From contig JASJAO010000005.1 in NCBI GenBank assembly GCA_030066975.1, positions 62,001-126,000 on the forward strand: a stretch of DNA of 64,000 bases, written 5' to 3'. Within the stretch, counting starts at the first letter, position 1. Each line of letters starts with the position of its first letter. Shown piece after piece: positions 1 to 7,954 of the stretch. Under the pieces are notes generated by a model. The model did no database searches and was not told the DNA's origin. It saw only the letters and a program-made list of their open reading frames with translations. The position numbers and the translations under genes were made by a program. Origin of the DNA: Henriciella sp. GTDB lineage: Bacteria > Pseudomonadota > Alphaproteobacteria > Caulobacterales > Hyphomonadaceae.

Positions 1-518
1 TGATCATTTCGACGCGCCTGCTCAATCGCATAATTGCGGATCAACATATTCAGCGCCGCTTTTGAAGCGCGATAGGCGTGCCAGCCGCCGAGCCGATTGT
101 CAGAGATTGACCCGACCCGCGCCGACAGCGCCGCAAACACAGCCCGCTCCTTGCGGGGCATAATCGGGATGAAGTGTTTGGCGACCAGTGCCGGACCAAT
201 CGTGTTGACCGCAAACACTTGTTCAAACGCGGAGCCGCCCTGCTGGCGCATCGATTTTTCCGGCTGCAAGCCATCTGAGTTGGAAAGGATCCCGCTCGCC
301 ACGATCACCAGATCGGGTGCGCCTTGCGCGCCAATATCGGACGCGGCCGTTGCGATACTGTCCTCATCGCTAAGATCAATCCGGCCGGGATGGACATGCG
401 CGGAAGAGCCCTCCACGGGCCGACGAGACAAGGCATGAACGGTGTGCCCGGCACTGGCATAAGCAGAGACAAAAGCGGCACCAATGCCACCACTCGCGCC
501 GATAATCACAATCCGCAT
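1..518 (-). CDS. Short-chain dehydrogenase/reductase (C-factor-like), 3' end off window
   Basis: The frame opens with ATG at 518 and stays open for 172 codons to the window edge, so the C-terminus is missing. It is a classical SDR fold. The N-terminal GASGGIG dinucleotide-binding motif lies at residues 7-13, an NTIGP segment at about 104, a candidate catalytic serine in the LSARVG segment, and the YRASK catalytic motif at about 147-151. The short spacing and lack of a substrate signature suggest the C-factor/CsgA-like subgroup, which are NAD(P)-dependent oxidoreductases of unclear substrate. The divergent or upstream neighbour is a TerB-like membrane protein on the same strand, with its stop at 572. 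The substrate cannot be inferred. Confidence 0.85.
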   Translation of the reverse strand, partial: MRIVIIGASGGIGAAFVSAYASAGHTVHALSRRPVEGSSAHVHPGRIDLSDEDSIATAASDIGAQGAPDLVIVASGILSNSDGLQPEKSMRQQGGSAFEQVFAVNTIGPALVAKHFIPIMPRKERAVFAALSARVGSISDNRLGGWHAYRASKAALNMLIRNYAIEQARRND

Positions 519-571
519 AACCGCTCCCTCACTTGACTGAGGGAGCTAGGTCGCCACCTGATAAAGTACAG

Positions 572-1108
572 TCAGACGCGCACACCGGCCTTCTGGCGAT
601 AGATTTCCAACAGATCGAGCTGTTCAGGCTTAGGGCTGCCTTCCGCCTCCGAAACCGTGACCAGCATACCGTCCAGATCAACCATTTCCTTGCGGCCCAT
701 GCCGGGAGATCGTTGCACAAAATCGGTCATTTTCGACATGATGACATGCGGCGCCGCTGTTTCTCTCGCCAGCCAACCGGCTTGCGTGATTAAGGCGTTG
801 GCATCGGCTTCATTCAACTCGAAGTGATGCATGATCTCACCGCGAATGCTCGCCTCCTGCCGCTCTGTCAGCGGCCCGCGCGCCTGCGCGATTTCGAGCA
901 TCAATATGGTCGCGGCTTCGCGGGGATCGTCCACGACCTGTAGTCCGCCTCTGCCTGAGCGCCGCTTGAACGCCAGTTTCCGCGGCAGGTTCGCTACCGT
1001 CTCCGCCGCCTTGATCCCGTCCTTGGCGACGCCGCTCAGCATTTTCAGACGCCAGTACCAGACGGCCAGAAAACCAATAAATCCAATGATCATTGCTATA
1101 ATAGGCAT
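572..1108 (-). CDS. TerB-like domain membrane protein
   Basis: This 178-residue protein has one N-terminal hydrophobic helix (about residues 3-18), followed by a basic stretch (KLAFKRRSGRGG) expected to be cytoplasmic. The middle part (about 60-115), with a leucine/alanine-rich helix around ILMLEIAQARGPLT and a following EIMHHFELNEADAN segment, resembles the TerB/DjlA-type helical domain. That fold often carries acidic metal-binding residues. The family has been linked to tellurite resistance and membrane-associated stress complexes, but function here is not established. It is probably transcribed with the downstream SDR (53 bp gap). Confidence 0.7.
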   Translation of the reverse strand: MPIIAMIIGFIGFLAVWYWRLKMLSGVAKDGIKAAETVANLPRKLAFKRRSGRGGLQVVDDPREAATILMLEIAQARGPLTERQEASIRGEIMHHFELNEADANALITQAGWLARETAAPHVIMSKMTDFVQRSPGMGRKEMVDLDGMLVTVSEAEGSPKPEQLDLLEIYRQKAGVRV

Positions 1109-1255
1109 GCTGCACTCTTGTCCGTCATCTGAACCAACTCACTCGATCCAGTCTTGGTGGGCCTGAATAGAAGATAAAGCAAGCGCGTTCTTCAAACAAC
1201 GCAGAAGGCGGTCAAAAACCTTGAAAAAAGGTCACGCTTCTGGGTTTATTGAGCG

Positions 1256-1621
1256 ATGATTCAAGACGATTTCAACACATTCTGTCAGGGTCTGACCGCC
1301 ACTACGTATGTCGTCCAATGGGGCGATTCTGATGTCTGGAAAGTTGGTGGCAAAGTCTTCGCGATCGCAGGCTGGAACGATACGTCGGAGTTTGCGGTCA
1401 CGTTTAAAGTCAGCCCGCTCTCTTTTGATATCCTCAAGGAGCAACCGGGACTGCGGCCTGCGCCCTATCTCGCCTCACGTGGGATGAAATGGATCCAGCA
1501 CTATGCGCAACCTGGCCTCGCTGATGACGATCTGAAAGCCTACATTCAGGAAAGCCACCGGCTGGTCGCCAGTGGCTTGTCCAAAAAGAAACAACGCGAA
1601 CTCGGATTGCTCGAAGCCTGA
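1256..1621 (+). CDS. MmcQ/YjbR family protein
   Basis: The 121-residue protein matches the compact YjbR/MmcQ fold, a CyaY-like or double-wing structure often annotated as DNA-binding. Visible signatures are the VWKVGGKVFAIAGW segment at about residues 27-40, the FKVSP segment at about 50-54, and a C-terminal Y-I-x-x-S-H-x-L-V helix followed by lysines (KKKQRE). It is a single gene on the plus strand, convergent with the PQQ dehydrogenase, whose stop begins on the next base (1622). The cellular role of the family is poorly known. Confidence 0.8.
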   Translation: MIQDDFNTFCQGLTATTYVVQWGDSDVWKVGGKVFAIAGWNDTSEFAVTFKVSPLSFDILKEQPGLRPAPYLASRGMKWIQHYAQPGLADDDLKAYIQESHRLVASGLSKKKQRELGLLEA

Positions 1622-3805
1622 TTAAGGCGCGCCGCCCTCGATTGCCTCGTTGATACCATCCGGATTGTGCGCCTGTTGGACGACATAGGCGCGGATCGCC
1701 TCAATCTCGTCTGTGGACAGAACGTCAGCAAAGGACACCATACCAATCGACTGTAGATTGCCGTCGGCGACGACGCCTTTCCACGCCTCCGCACTCGCGG
1801 TGTAGGCTGACCAGCGTAGATCCGGCAACACGCCGGAACTCACCGCAAACGGGCCATGGCAGACCGTACAGTTGCGGGCATACTGCACCAGGCCAATCGC
1901 CAATTGCTCATCGGTACCAAACTCTTCGGCCTTGGGGGTGGGCTCGACCATGGGGATATCAATATCCGCGATCACCTGATCCCCGCCGAGCTTGAACGTG
2001 ACGACTTTGCCGACGGCTGGTGGTACAGGCTGCGGCGCTGCGACCCCACCAGCTGAGAGCAGATAAGCTGAACCCCATCCGGTGGTAATGGTCACATACT
2101 GCTCACCATCGATTTCGTACGTTCCCGGTCCAGAGGCGGCGCCCGACTTCACATCATGCACCCACAGCTCTTCGCCGGTTGCCGCATCATAGGCGGCAAA
2201 CTCCCCGTTCAGCTTGCCCTGGAACACAACGCCGCCCGCCGTTGACAGGACGCCGCCATTCCACGGCCCCTCATGCTCCACCGTCCAGCGCGGTTCATTC
2301 GCTACCGGGTCCCAGGCGATCAGCCGCCCTTTCAGGCCGGAGCGCAGGAATTTGAAAACTTCACTCGGGATGACTGGCGGCACACCCGCAGCGAAATCTG
2401 CGCCCGTATTCCACTTGGTAGAGTCTTCCTGAAAGCGCGGGTCCTCGACATAGGCTTGAGGGATTTCTTGCGCTGGAATATAGGCGAGGCCAACATCCGG
2501 GTTGAACGCCATTGGATGCCAGTTGTGACCGCCAAGTGGCCCCGGGGTCTGCAAGTACGGAATTTCGGCATAGCGCGCTTCCGGCACCTCGATCGGTCGC
2601 CCTTCCGGCGTCAGACCCGTCGTCCAGTTTTGCGGCACATAGCCTGCCCCCTGAATGAACTCTCCGGTCGCCGCATCAATCACATAGAAATAGCCATTCT
2701 TGGGTGCCTGCATCGCGACGCGTCGCAATGCGCCATTCTCACCCAGTGGCAGTTCCGCCAGAATGATCGTCTGCGTCGCGGTATAGTCCCAATTGTCCCC
2801 CGGCGTCGTCTGGAAATGCCACTTATACGCGCCTGTATCGGCATCCACCGCCACAATCGAGGAGAGGAACAGATTATCCAGTCCCGATGGGTCCCGCATC
2901 GTCTGGTTCCAGGGTGAGCCATTGCCGACACCAAATATCACAGTGTCATTTACCTCATCATAGACGATCGAGTCCCAGACGGTGCCGCCGCCGCCATCGG
3001 TTTTCCAGGCGCCTGTATCGCCCCAGGTGACATTGCCCACCGTCTCAAACGCACTGTCAGACGCCGCACCATCCGGCGTCTTGTCCGGGCTGGGCACAGT
3101 ATAAAACCGCCAGATCAGCTGGCCCGTATCGGCATCTAACGCGTTCAGGTACCCGCGCACGCCAAGCTCCGCCCCGCCATTGCCGATCAGCACTTTGCCA
3201 TCCACCACGCGGGGAGCCCCGGTAATCGTATAAGGCCGGGTCTGGTCGACTGTGACGACATCCCAGATCAGTTCACCAGTCTTGGCATCAAGCGCCTGCA
3301 CCCGACCATCGATGACACCGACATAGATCTTGCCTTCATAGACCGCGACACCCCGGTTCACGACATCACAGCACGCGTTGACGCCTACCGCGCGGTCAAC
3401 ATCCGGATCATGCACCCAGAGCTCTTCTCCGGTGACCGCATCGAGCGCATAAACAATCGACCAGGCTGAGGTCACATACATCACACCGTCGACCACAATC
3501 GGGGTGGATTCCACCCCGCGGGAGGTGGCCAGATCATAGGTCCAGGCCACCCCAAGATCAGCCACATTTTCGGTGCTGATCCGAGTCAGATAGGAGTGAC
3601 GCTGCTCGTCATACGTACCGCCATAGGATAGCCACTCTTCCGGGGTCGCGCGAGCATTCAGCAACCGCTCATCGGTGACATTCGCGAACGCCTCTTCTGG
3701 TGAGGTCTCGGAGAGATCAACTTGCGGCGTTCCCGGTGGTCCGCCACAGGCCGTCAGTATCAGGCTGGCAACAGCCGCGGCTGCGGATAGTCGAAGCGTT
3801 TTCAT
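1622..3805 (-). CDS. PQQ-dependent quinohaemoprotein alcohol dehydrogenase, lipoprotein type
   Basis: This 727-residue enzyme oxidises primary alcohols or aldehydes in the periplasm using PQQ and passes electrons to a fused cytochrome c. The start is set at ATG 3805 (MKTLRLS) because it opens a lipoprotein signal ending in L-T-A-C; an upstream in-frame start at 3886 would put 27 hydrophilic residues before it. An eight-bladed propeller with repeated GxLxALDAxTGxxxW blades follows. Vicinal cysteines C145-C146 form the disulfide typical of the family. The GDNWDYT segment holds the catalytic Asp. The residue two after it is Thr, not Asp, which favours Ca2+ over a lanthanide. The C-terminal haem site is CTVCH (C646, C649, H650), with a likely Met ligand near 687. 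No PQQ biosynthesis genes are in the window. Confidence 0.92.
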   Translation of the reverse strand: MKTLRLSAAAAVASLILTACGGPPGTPQVDLSETSPEEAFANVTDERLLNARATPEEWLSYGGTYDEQRHSYLTRISTENVADLGVAWTYDLATSRGVESTPIVVDGVMYVTSAWSIVYALDAVTGEELWVHDPDVDRAVGVNACCDVVNRGVAVYEGKIYVGVIDGRVQALDAKTGELIWDVVTVDQTRPYTITGAPRVVDGKVLIGNGGAELGVRGYLNALDADTGQLIWRFYTVPSPDKTPDGAASDSAFETVGNVTWGDTGAWKTDGGGGTVWDSIVYDEVNDTVIFGVGNGSPWNQTMRDPSGLDNLFLSSIVAVDADTGAYKWHFQTTPGDNWDYTATQTIILAELPLGENGALRRVAMQAPKNGYFYVIDAATGEFIQGAGYVPQNWTTGLTPEGRPIEVPEARYAEIPYLQTPGPLGGHNWHPMAFNPDVGLAYIPAQEIPQAYVEDPRFQEDSTKWNTGADFAAGVPPVIPSEVFKFLRSGLKGRLIAWDPVANEPRWTVEHEGPWNGGVLSTAGGVVFQGKLNGEFAAYDAATGEELWVHDVKSGAASGPGTYEIDGEQYVTITTGWGSAYLLSAGGVAAPQPVPPAVGKVVTFKLGGDQVIADIDIPMVEPTPKAEEFGTDEQLAIGLVQYARNCTVCHGPFAVSSGVLPDLRWSAYTASAEAWKGVVADGNLQSIGMVSFADVLSTDEIEAIRAYVVQQAHNPDGINEAIEGGAP

Positions 3806-3928
3806 GAGCGCGTTCCTCGTTTCCTCAATCCCAATCGGCCTCTGACGGACCAGTTCAGGGTTCAGACTATGACAATGAGTTGCCATGTCGAGAGGGAACG
3901 CGGCGTCAGCCCGCGCCTAAGGCAAGGC

Positions 3929-4792
3929 TCAGAGCGCGGCTTTCAAATCGGCTTGTGCAGCCTCAACTGCAGCCGCGATCAAGTGTGTCCAGTTTGCACG
4001 GTCAGGCGCGTCCGCGCTGCCCGCCGGAAACGTTACTGAGCGCGACGCGTTCACACAGCCGCCCTGCCCGTCCACAAATCCCGCCAGTGCATCCGCAGCG
4101 CCTGCCCCCTGCGCGCCATAACCGGGCACGAGAAACAAGGCCGATGGCGCGAGGCCCCGCAACATCCGCGCTTCGTCTGGCCCCGTTGCGCCGGTCACGA
4201 GCATCAGACCGGACCAGCCGGAGCTGCCTTGTAAGCGCTCCATCATCGGCGCCAGGCTCTCCACCACACGGGCAAACAACGGCGCGCCTTCCAGGTGCCG
4301 CGCCTGATAATCGGCGCTGCCAGGATTGGAGGTTCGCGCCAGCACGATCACGCCCTTGCCCGACGCTTCGGCAGCGCGCACGTGCGGCTCCAGCGTATCG
4401 AGGCCCATATAGGGATTGACCGTCAAAGCATCACAGGCAAACGGCGCGTCCGACGACAAATAGGCGCGCGCATAGCCTTCGGCGGTCGAGCCGATATCGC
4501 CGCGCTTGGCATCCATCAGCACGACCAGTCCTGCCGCGCGCGCCGCATCACAGACATAGGCCAGCGCACGCATGCCTTGCCAGCCGTGGCGTTCGAACAG
4601 ACCCGCCTGAGGTTTTACGATGCCAACCCGATCTGCAACAGCTTCGACAATCGCTGTGCCCCAGGCCTGCAGGCCTTCTGGCGTGTCGCGGCCAAATTGC
4701 GCCGGGATCCGCCCTGCATGCGGATCAATGCCCACACAAAGCGGCCCGTACTGGTCCACAGCAGCGACGATCCGATCTGCAAACGGGGTCAC
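3929..4792 (-). CDS. pyrF: Orotidine 5'-phosphate decarboxylase (type 2)
   Basis: Catalyses decarboxylation of OMP to UMP, the last step of de novo pyrimidine synthesis. The 287-residue length and the DAKRGDIGST core motif are those of the longer type 2 OMP decarboxylases; the short type 1 enzymes are about 230 residues. The Lys of DAKRGD is the catalytic proton donor in the family. The N-terminal GIDPH motif and a C-terminal VPGYGAQG phosphate-binding loop are also present. The start is a GTG at 4792 whose GTGA overlaps the stop of the upstream protease gene, indicating translational coupling. Confidence 0.95.
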   Translation of the reverse strand: MTPFADRIVAAVDQYGPLCVGIDPHAGRIPAQFGRDTPEGLQAWGTAIVEAVADRVGIVKPQAGLFERHGWQGMRALAYVCDAARAAGLVVLMDAKRGDIGSTAEGYARAYLSSDAPFACDALTVNPYMGLDTLEPHVRAAEASGKGVIVLARTSNPGSADYQARHLEGAPLFARVVESLAPMMERLQGSSGWSGLMLVTGATGPDEARMLRGLAPSALFLVPGYGAQGAGAADALAGFVDGQGGCVNASRSVTFPAGSADAPDRANWTHLIAAAVEAAQADLKAAL

Positions 4793-5622
4793 GAAGGCTC
4801 GTCCACCTGACAGGCGACTTTGACAACTTGCAGATTGCGGCGAGCATAGTCTGCTTCCCGGCCATAGCTGTCAGGCGAGAAGGGTCGAGGCCGCTCACCC
4901 ACTATAGATACGTCATGTTTATTGATGAAATCAGCCACAGCTTCAGGGGACGCGGTATAGATCCGGCCTCGCCGCGGGCTTTCGGCTACAATCACGCCGC
5001 GCACCAAGCCATTCTCATCATAGACCGGGCCGCCGCTCAGCCCGCCAAGCGACCCCATCAAGCCGCGCGTGCGACCGGTTTCAGCCCAGGTGAGCACCGA
5101 TTCGCTGCCATTGCGCTCGCCATTCGAAATCAGGTTGGAGCGCGACAACAATCTTGAGGCGGCTTCCCCGGGACGTCCCTGCGGATAACCGACATGGTAG
5201 CCAAATGTGCCCACGCGCAAGTCACCGGTCATGTCCAGTGCCACCGGGTTCTGGCTCGAATTGGTTTCGATCAGTGCGAGGTCGAACTCTTCGGAGACAG
5301 TTACGTCACGGACTTTCACATACTGTCCCGGCGCGACCAGCAAGGCGACATCGTCACACCCATCCACGACGTGCCGGGCGGTCAGCCACTGACCCTGTTC
5401 GTTGATGGCAAATGCCGTCCCGATACCGTCCTTTGGCCGCGACACCTGAACCAGAACGCGCTCGTCAAAGGCCGAGGGCGGTGGCAGTGTCGCTCCTTCG
5501 CGTTCGATCGCTTCAGGTAAGGTTTTTGGGGAATCTTGAGTGGTCGACGAGTTAAATACGGCCCAGACAACGCCGCCGAGGGCGAGCAGGTAAACAACCC
5601 AGTCAGGCACAAATCGCCGCAC
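4789..5622 (-). CDS. Membrane-anchored trypsin-like serine protease
   Basis: A 277-residue protein with an N-terminal transmembrane anchor (residues about 8-23) and a periplasmic chymotrypsin-fold domain. The catalytic triad is visible as H84 in TARHVVDG, D114 in FDLALIE and S196 in GLSGGPV. It resembles the protease part of DegS/HtrA but has no PDZ domain: only about 65 residues follow the active-site serine. The start is GTG 5622, preceded by a strong GGAGG seven bases upstream. The stop overlaps pyrF by four bases and a DUF350 gene lies 15 bp upstream, so the three form one operon. The substrate is unknown. Confidence 0.85.
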   Translation of the reverse strand: MRRFVPDWVVYLLALGGVVWAVFNSSTTQDSPKTLPEAIEREGATLPPPSAFDERVLVQVSRPKDGIGTAFAINEQGQWLTARHVVDGCDDVALLVAPGQYVKVRDVTVSEEFDLALIETNSSQNPVALDMTGDLRVGTFGYHVGYPQGRPGEAASRLLSRSNLISNGERNGSESVLTWAETGRTRGLMGSLGGLSGGPVYDENGLVRGVIVAESPRRGRIYTASPEAVADFINKHDVSIVGERPRPFSPDSYGREADYARRNLQVVKVACQVDEPS

Positions 5623-5637
5623 TCAAAAGCCTCCGCT

Positions 5638-6069
5638 CTAGAACCGTTGTAGTTGCGGATCCCACAGACCCGCGGCCAGCAACAACGCCACCGAAATCTT
5701 CGTCGCAATCAGGATAATTGCAGCCCCGGCTTCGTCATCCTGAATACGTTTCGGAATGTCTCGTAAGATCATGTCAATAATGCGGTAGGTCAATAGCTGC
5801 AGCAGCAGCGCGACCGTTCCCCACAGCAATAGATCCCAGAGCGAAACACTTGAGGCGAGACAGGAGGCAATCGGGATCGCCAGGCCGACAATCGCGCCCG
5901 ATAGCGCCAGGCCTGCAGCGCCATTGCCTTCCTTGACCAGCGCCAATTCCTTCCAGGGCGTGAGCAGCACATAAACTGAGCTCGCGACGAGCAAAAGTAG
6001 ACCAGCCGACCCCGTCCAGATCAAGAATATGGGGAAGCCCTGTTGGAATGACTGAAGCGTTGCGGTCAT
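5638..6069 (-). CDS. DUF350 family inner membrane protein
   Basis: A 143-residue polytopic protein with four predicted helices (starting near FPIFLIWTGS, LALSGAIVGLAIP, LLLWGTVALLLQLLTY and AAIILIATKISVALLL). The conserved NGAAGLALSGAIVGLAIP segment is characteristic of DUF350/YjfL, whose function is unknown. ATG 6069 was chosen because GGAGAG lies seven bases upstream; earlier in-frame starts at 6114 and nearby lack such a site. It is the first gene of an apparent operon with the membrane protease and pyrF. Confidence 0.8.
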   Translation of the reverse strand: MTATLQSFQQGFPIFLIWTGSAGLLLLVASSVYVLLTPWKELALVKEGNGAAGLALSGAIVGLAIPIASCLASSVSLWDLLLWGTVALLLQLLTYRIIDMILRDIPKRIQDDEAGAAIILIATKISVALLLAAGLWDPQLQRF

Positions 6070-6146
6070 ATCGAGTCTCTCCACTGCCATCCCACCCGGG
6101 AGTGGTCTAACCAAGCCTTACTCTACACTCAAGATGGAAGCGTAAT

Positions 6147-6929
6147 ATGCTCAAAGGAAAAACAGCCCTCGTCACCGGATCGACCAGCGGAATCGGTCTT
6201 GGCATTGCCCGCGCGCTCGCCGATGCCGGTGCAGACATAGTTCTCAGCGGCCTCGCCAGTGATGAAGAGGCAAAGGCCCTGAAACAGGGTCTCGCAGATG
6301 AATTCGGCGTAAGGGTCGGGTTTTCAGGCGCGAATCTGACAGATCCCGACGCCATCGAGGGCATGATGGGCTATGTCGCACGTGATTTTGGAGGCGCGGA
6401 TATTCTGATCAACAATGCCGGGGTTCAGCATGTCTCACCAATCGAGAACTTTCCCGTCGCCCGGTGGGATCTGATCATCGCGCTGAACCTGTCAGCGGCC
6501 TTCCACACCACACGACTGGCGATCACGGGCATGAAAGAGAAAGGCTGGGGCCGAATCATCAATACCGCATCAGCGCACGCCCTCGTCGCATCGCCCTACA
6601 AGTCCGCCTATGTGGCCGCCAAGCATGGCATTGCCGGTCTGACAAAGACCGTCGCCCTCGAAGGCGCTGAACATGGTGTGCTCTGCAATGCGATCTGTCC
6701 GGGCTATGTCTACACGCCTCTGGTCGAGGGCCAGGTCGCCGACACGGCCAAAGCGCGCGGCATCAGCGAGGAAGAAGTCAAACGCGATGTCCTCTTGGCC
6801 GCGCAGCCAACAAAAGACTTCGTCACCGTCGAACAAATCGGCGACTTCGCCGTCTTCCTCTGCTCTCCAGCAGGCGCATCCATGAACGGCGCCATCCTCG
6901 CCATGGATGGTGGCTGGACGTCGCAGTAG
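6147..6929 (+). CDS. bdhA: D-3-hydroxybutyrate dehydrogenase
   Basis: A 260-residue classical SDR that interconverts D-3-hydroxybutyrate and acetoacetate with NAD(H), as used in polyhydroxybutyrate or ketone-body turnover. Features in order are the TGSTSGIG cofactor motif (about 10-17), NNAG (about 90), a catalytic Ser in the NTASAHALVAS segment, YVAAK, and a C-terminal AILAMDGGWTSQ. The AHALVASPYKSAYVAAKHG and ICPGYVYTPLVEGQ segments are typical of the 3-HBDH subgroup rather than generic FabG. It is a single gene, divergent from the DUF350 operon. No polyhydroxyalkanoate genes are adjacent. Confidence 0.88.
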   Translation: MLKGKTALVTGSTSGIGLGIARALADAGADIVLSGLASDEEAKALKQGLADEFGVRVGFSGANLTDPDAIEGMMGYVARDFGGADILINNAGVQHVSPIENFPVARWDLIIALNLSAAFHTTRLAITGMKEKGWGRIINTASAHALVASPYKSAYVAAKHGIAGLTKTVALEGAEHGVLCNAICPGYVYTPLVEGQVADTAKARGISEEEVKRDVLLAAQPTKDFVTVEQIGDFAVFLCSPAGASMNGAILAMDGGWTSQ

Positions 6930-6975
6930 GGTGGTTCGATCAGGGCCGTTTCGAGCGAAGCGAGTCAGCTGAGTT

Positions 6976-7007
6976 AACGTCTGCTTTCGTCGACCAAAGC
7001 GTACGCT
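6976..7007. repeat. Short degenerate palindromic repeat, copy 1
   Basis: This segment contains GTCTGCTTTCG followed after a short spacer by CAAAGCGTAC. It is a degenerate inverted repeat and resembles copies at 7483-7514 and 7881-7910. It overlaps the stop codon of the DUF1851 gene. The half-sites pair less well than in copy 2, so it may be a decayed member. Confidence 0.45.
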
Positions 7008-7449
7008 AATCCTCGATCTGAATTTGGATCGTTCCTCCATGAGGAACGTCCTTGATCTGCAGCGCGATGTCTCCGGAACTCAAAATGAGCTTTTCGACGG
7101 TTATGATAGCAAAGTTGTCCGGTTGATATTCGCCGCCAAGGACGCCCGGTAGTTTCAGGCAGTAGCACTTTCCGGTATCTGGTGGTCCGAGACTTTTCAC
7201 AGCAGCTTCGACAATGCGAACCATCTCCCAGTCTCCCAGGAAATCAGCATCCGCCATCAAGTCATTGTAAGTCTGTTCACTATCGGCGACGGTTTTCGCA
7301 GAGAGCTCCTCAGGACAAATTCGCCAGTATCGCCCAGCATTGTCTTCCAGAAGTAGGTTCCCGAATGAATTCACAGCGACAACCCGCTTTGGTTCTATGC
7401 CAACCCACCCCCAAGCCTGTCGAACTGCATTCAAAAGCCTCTTTTCCAT
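7006..7449 (-). CDS. DUF1851 (Tdi1-type immunity-like) protein
   Basis: This 147-residue protein has a C-terminal segment LGGEYQPDNFAII followed by a hydrophobic strand and QIKDVPHGGTIQ, which matches the DUF1851 pattern. That domain is found at the end of GAD-like and Tdi1-type immunity proteins, which neutralise type VI-delivered NADase/ART-like toxins. The N-terminal part (NSFGNLLLEDNAGRYWRICPEE) also fits that architecture. No toxin gene is adjacent. It is therefore either an orphan immunity gene or a domesticated homologue. Codon use is more AT-rich than the neighbours, and palindromic repeats lie on both sides, suggesting a small acquired unit. Confidence 0.65.
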   Translation of the reverse strand: MEKRLLNAVRQAWGWVGIEPKRVVAVNSFGNLLLEDNAGRYWRICPEELSAKTVADSEQTYNDLMADADFLGDWEMVRIVEAAVKSLGPPDTGKCYCLKLPGVLGGEYQPDNFAIITVEKLILSSGDIALQIKDVPHGGTIQIQIED

Positions 7450-7482
7450 AGTATTTCAGTATCGCTGTCTGGAAAAATTTCC

Positions 7483-7514
7483 AACGTCCGCTTTCGGTGT
7501 CAGAGCGGACATCA
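7483..7514. repeat. Short palindromic repeat, copy 2
   Basis: A clean inverted repeat: GTCCGCT at 7486-7492 and AGCGGAC at 7504-7510, with an 11-base loop. It lies between the DUF1851 and zinc-ribbon genes, the latter's stop being inside it. Similar sequences occur at 6976-7007, 7881-7910 and, more distantly, 44645-44672. Confidence 0.6.
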
Positions 7515-7829
7515 GCCGTTTGTGTGTTCATAAGGAGCAGAAGTCGATCTTCCGCACACTTTGCATTTGGTCTTCACCGAGGTGGGTGAAAAGATGGTGT
7601 ACGGCTTGGTGATAAGCGTTCCGCAATTAGGGCACTTCACCCAGTGCATCCAGATAAATCCGATCACCCCACCGAAAACGTAGATCAAGAAAACGGCTAC
7701 AGGCATTGCATGGCCCATGGCTTCGAAGACAAACAATATTGGAAACCCAAAGAACATCGCAAATGCGATCGACGCCATAACGATCTGCGATCGTTTGGCG
7801 TGCCGGCTAGCGGGAGTTTCTTTGAGCAT
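7512..7829 (-). CDS. Two-helix membrane protein with C-terminal zinc ribbon
   Basis: A 105-residue protein (ATG 7829; an in-frame TTG at 7838 is also possible and neither has a strong ribosome binding site). Two transmembrane helices are followed by a zinc-ribbon-like tail with CPNCG and, about 24 residues on, CKVCG, giving four cysteines in CxxC...CxxC arrangement. Such proteins are usually small hypothetical membrane proteins; no function can be assigned. It lies with the DUF1851 gene in an AT-richer interval bounded by short palindromic repeats. Confidence 0.6.
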   Translation of the reverse strand: MLKETPASRHAKRSQIVMASIAFAMFFGFPILFVFEAMGHAMPVAVFLIYVFGGVIGFIWMHWVKCPNCGTLITKPYTIFSPTSVKTKCKVCGRSTSAPYEHTNG

Positions 7830-7880
7830 GATACACAAATGGGATTTGACGCCAGAGTTTTCTAGAGACCTCCAAGGCTT

Positions 7881-7910
7881 ACGTCCGCTTCTTGACCCAA
7901 AGCAGACATT
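7881..7910. repeat. Short palindromic repeat, copy 3
   Basis: GTCCGCT near 7883-7889 and AGCAGAC at 7901-7907 form an imperfect inverted repeat (one mismatch) like copies 1 and 2. It lies upstream of the zinc-ribbon membrane protein and downstream of uvrC. Confidence 0.5.
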
Positions 7911-7954
7911 GCTAGGGTATCAACAGAGCGTGTTAAGTCCCCACCCAGGGCACC

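Noticed and set aside
6976-7910. CRISPR-like interpretation of the short repeats
   Set aside because: Copies are only three, degenerate, spaced by whole genes, and palindromic without uniform spacers. No cas genes are in the window.
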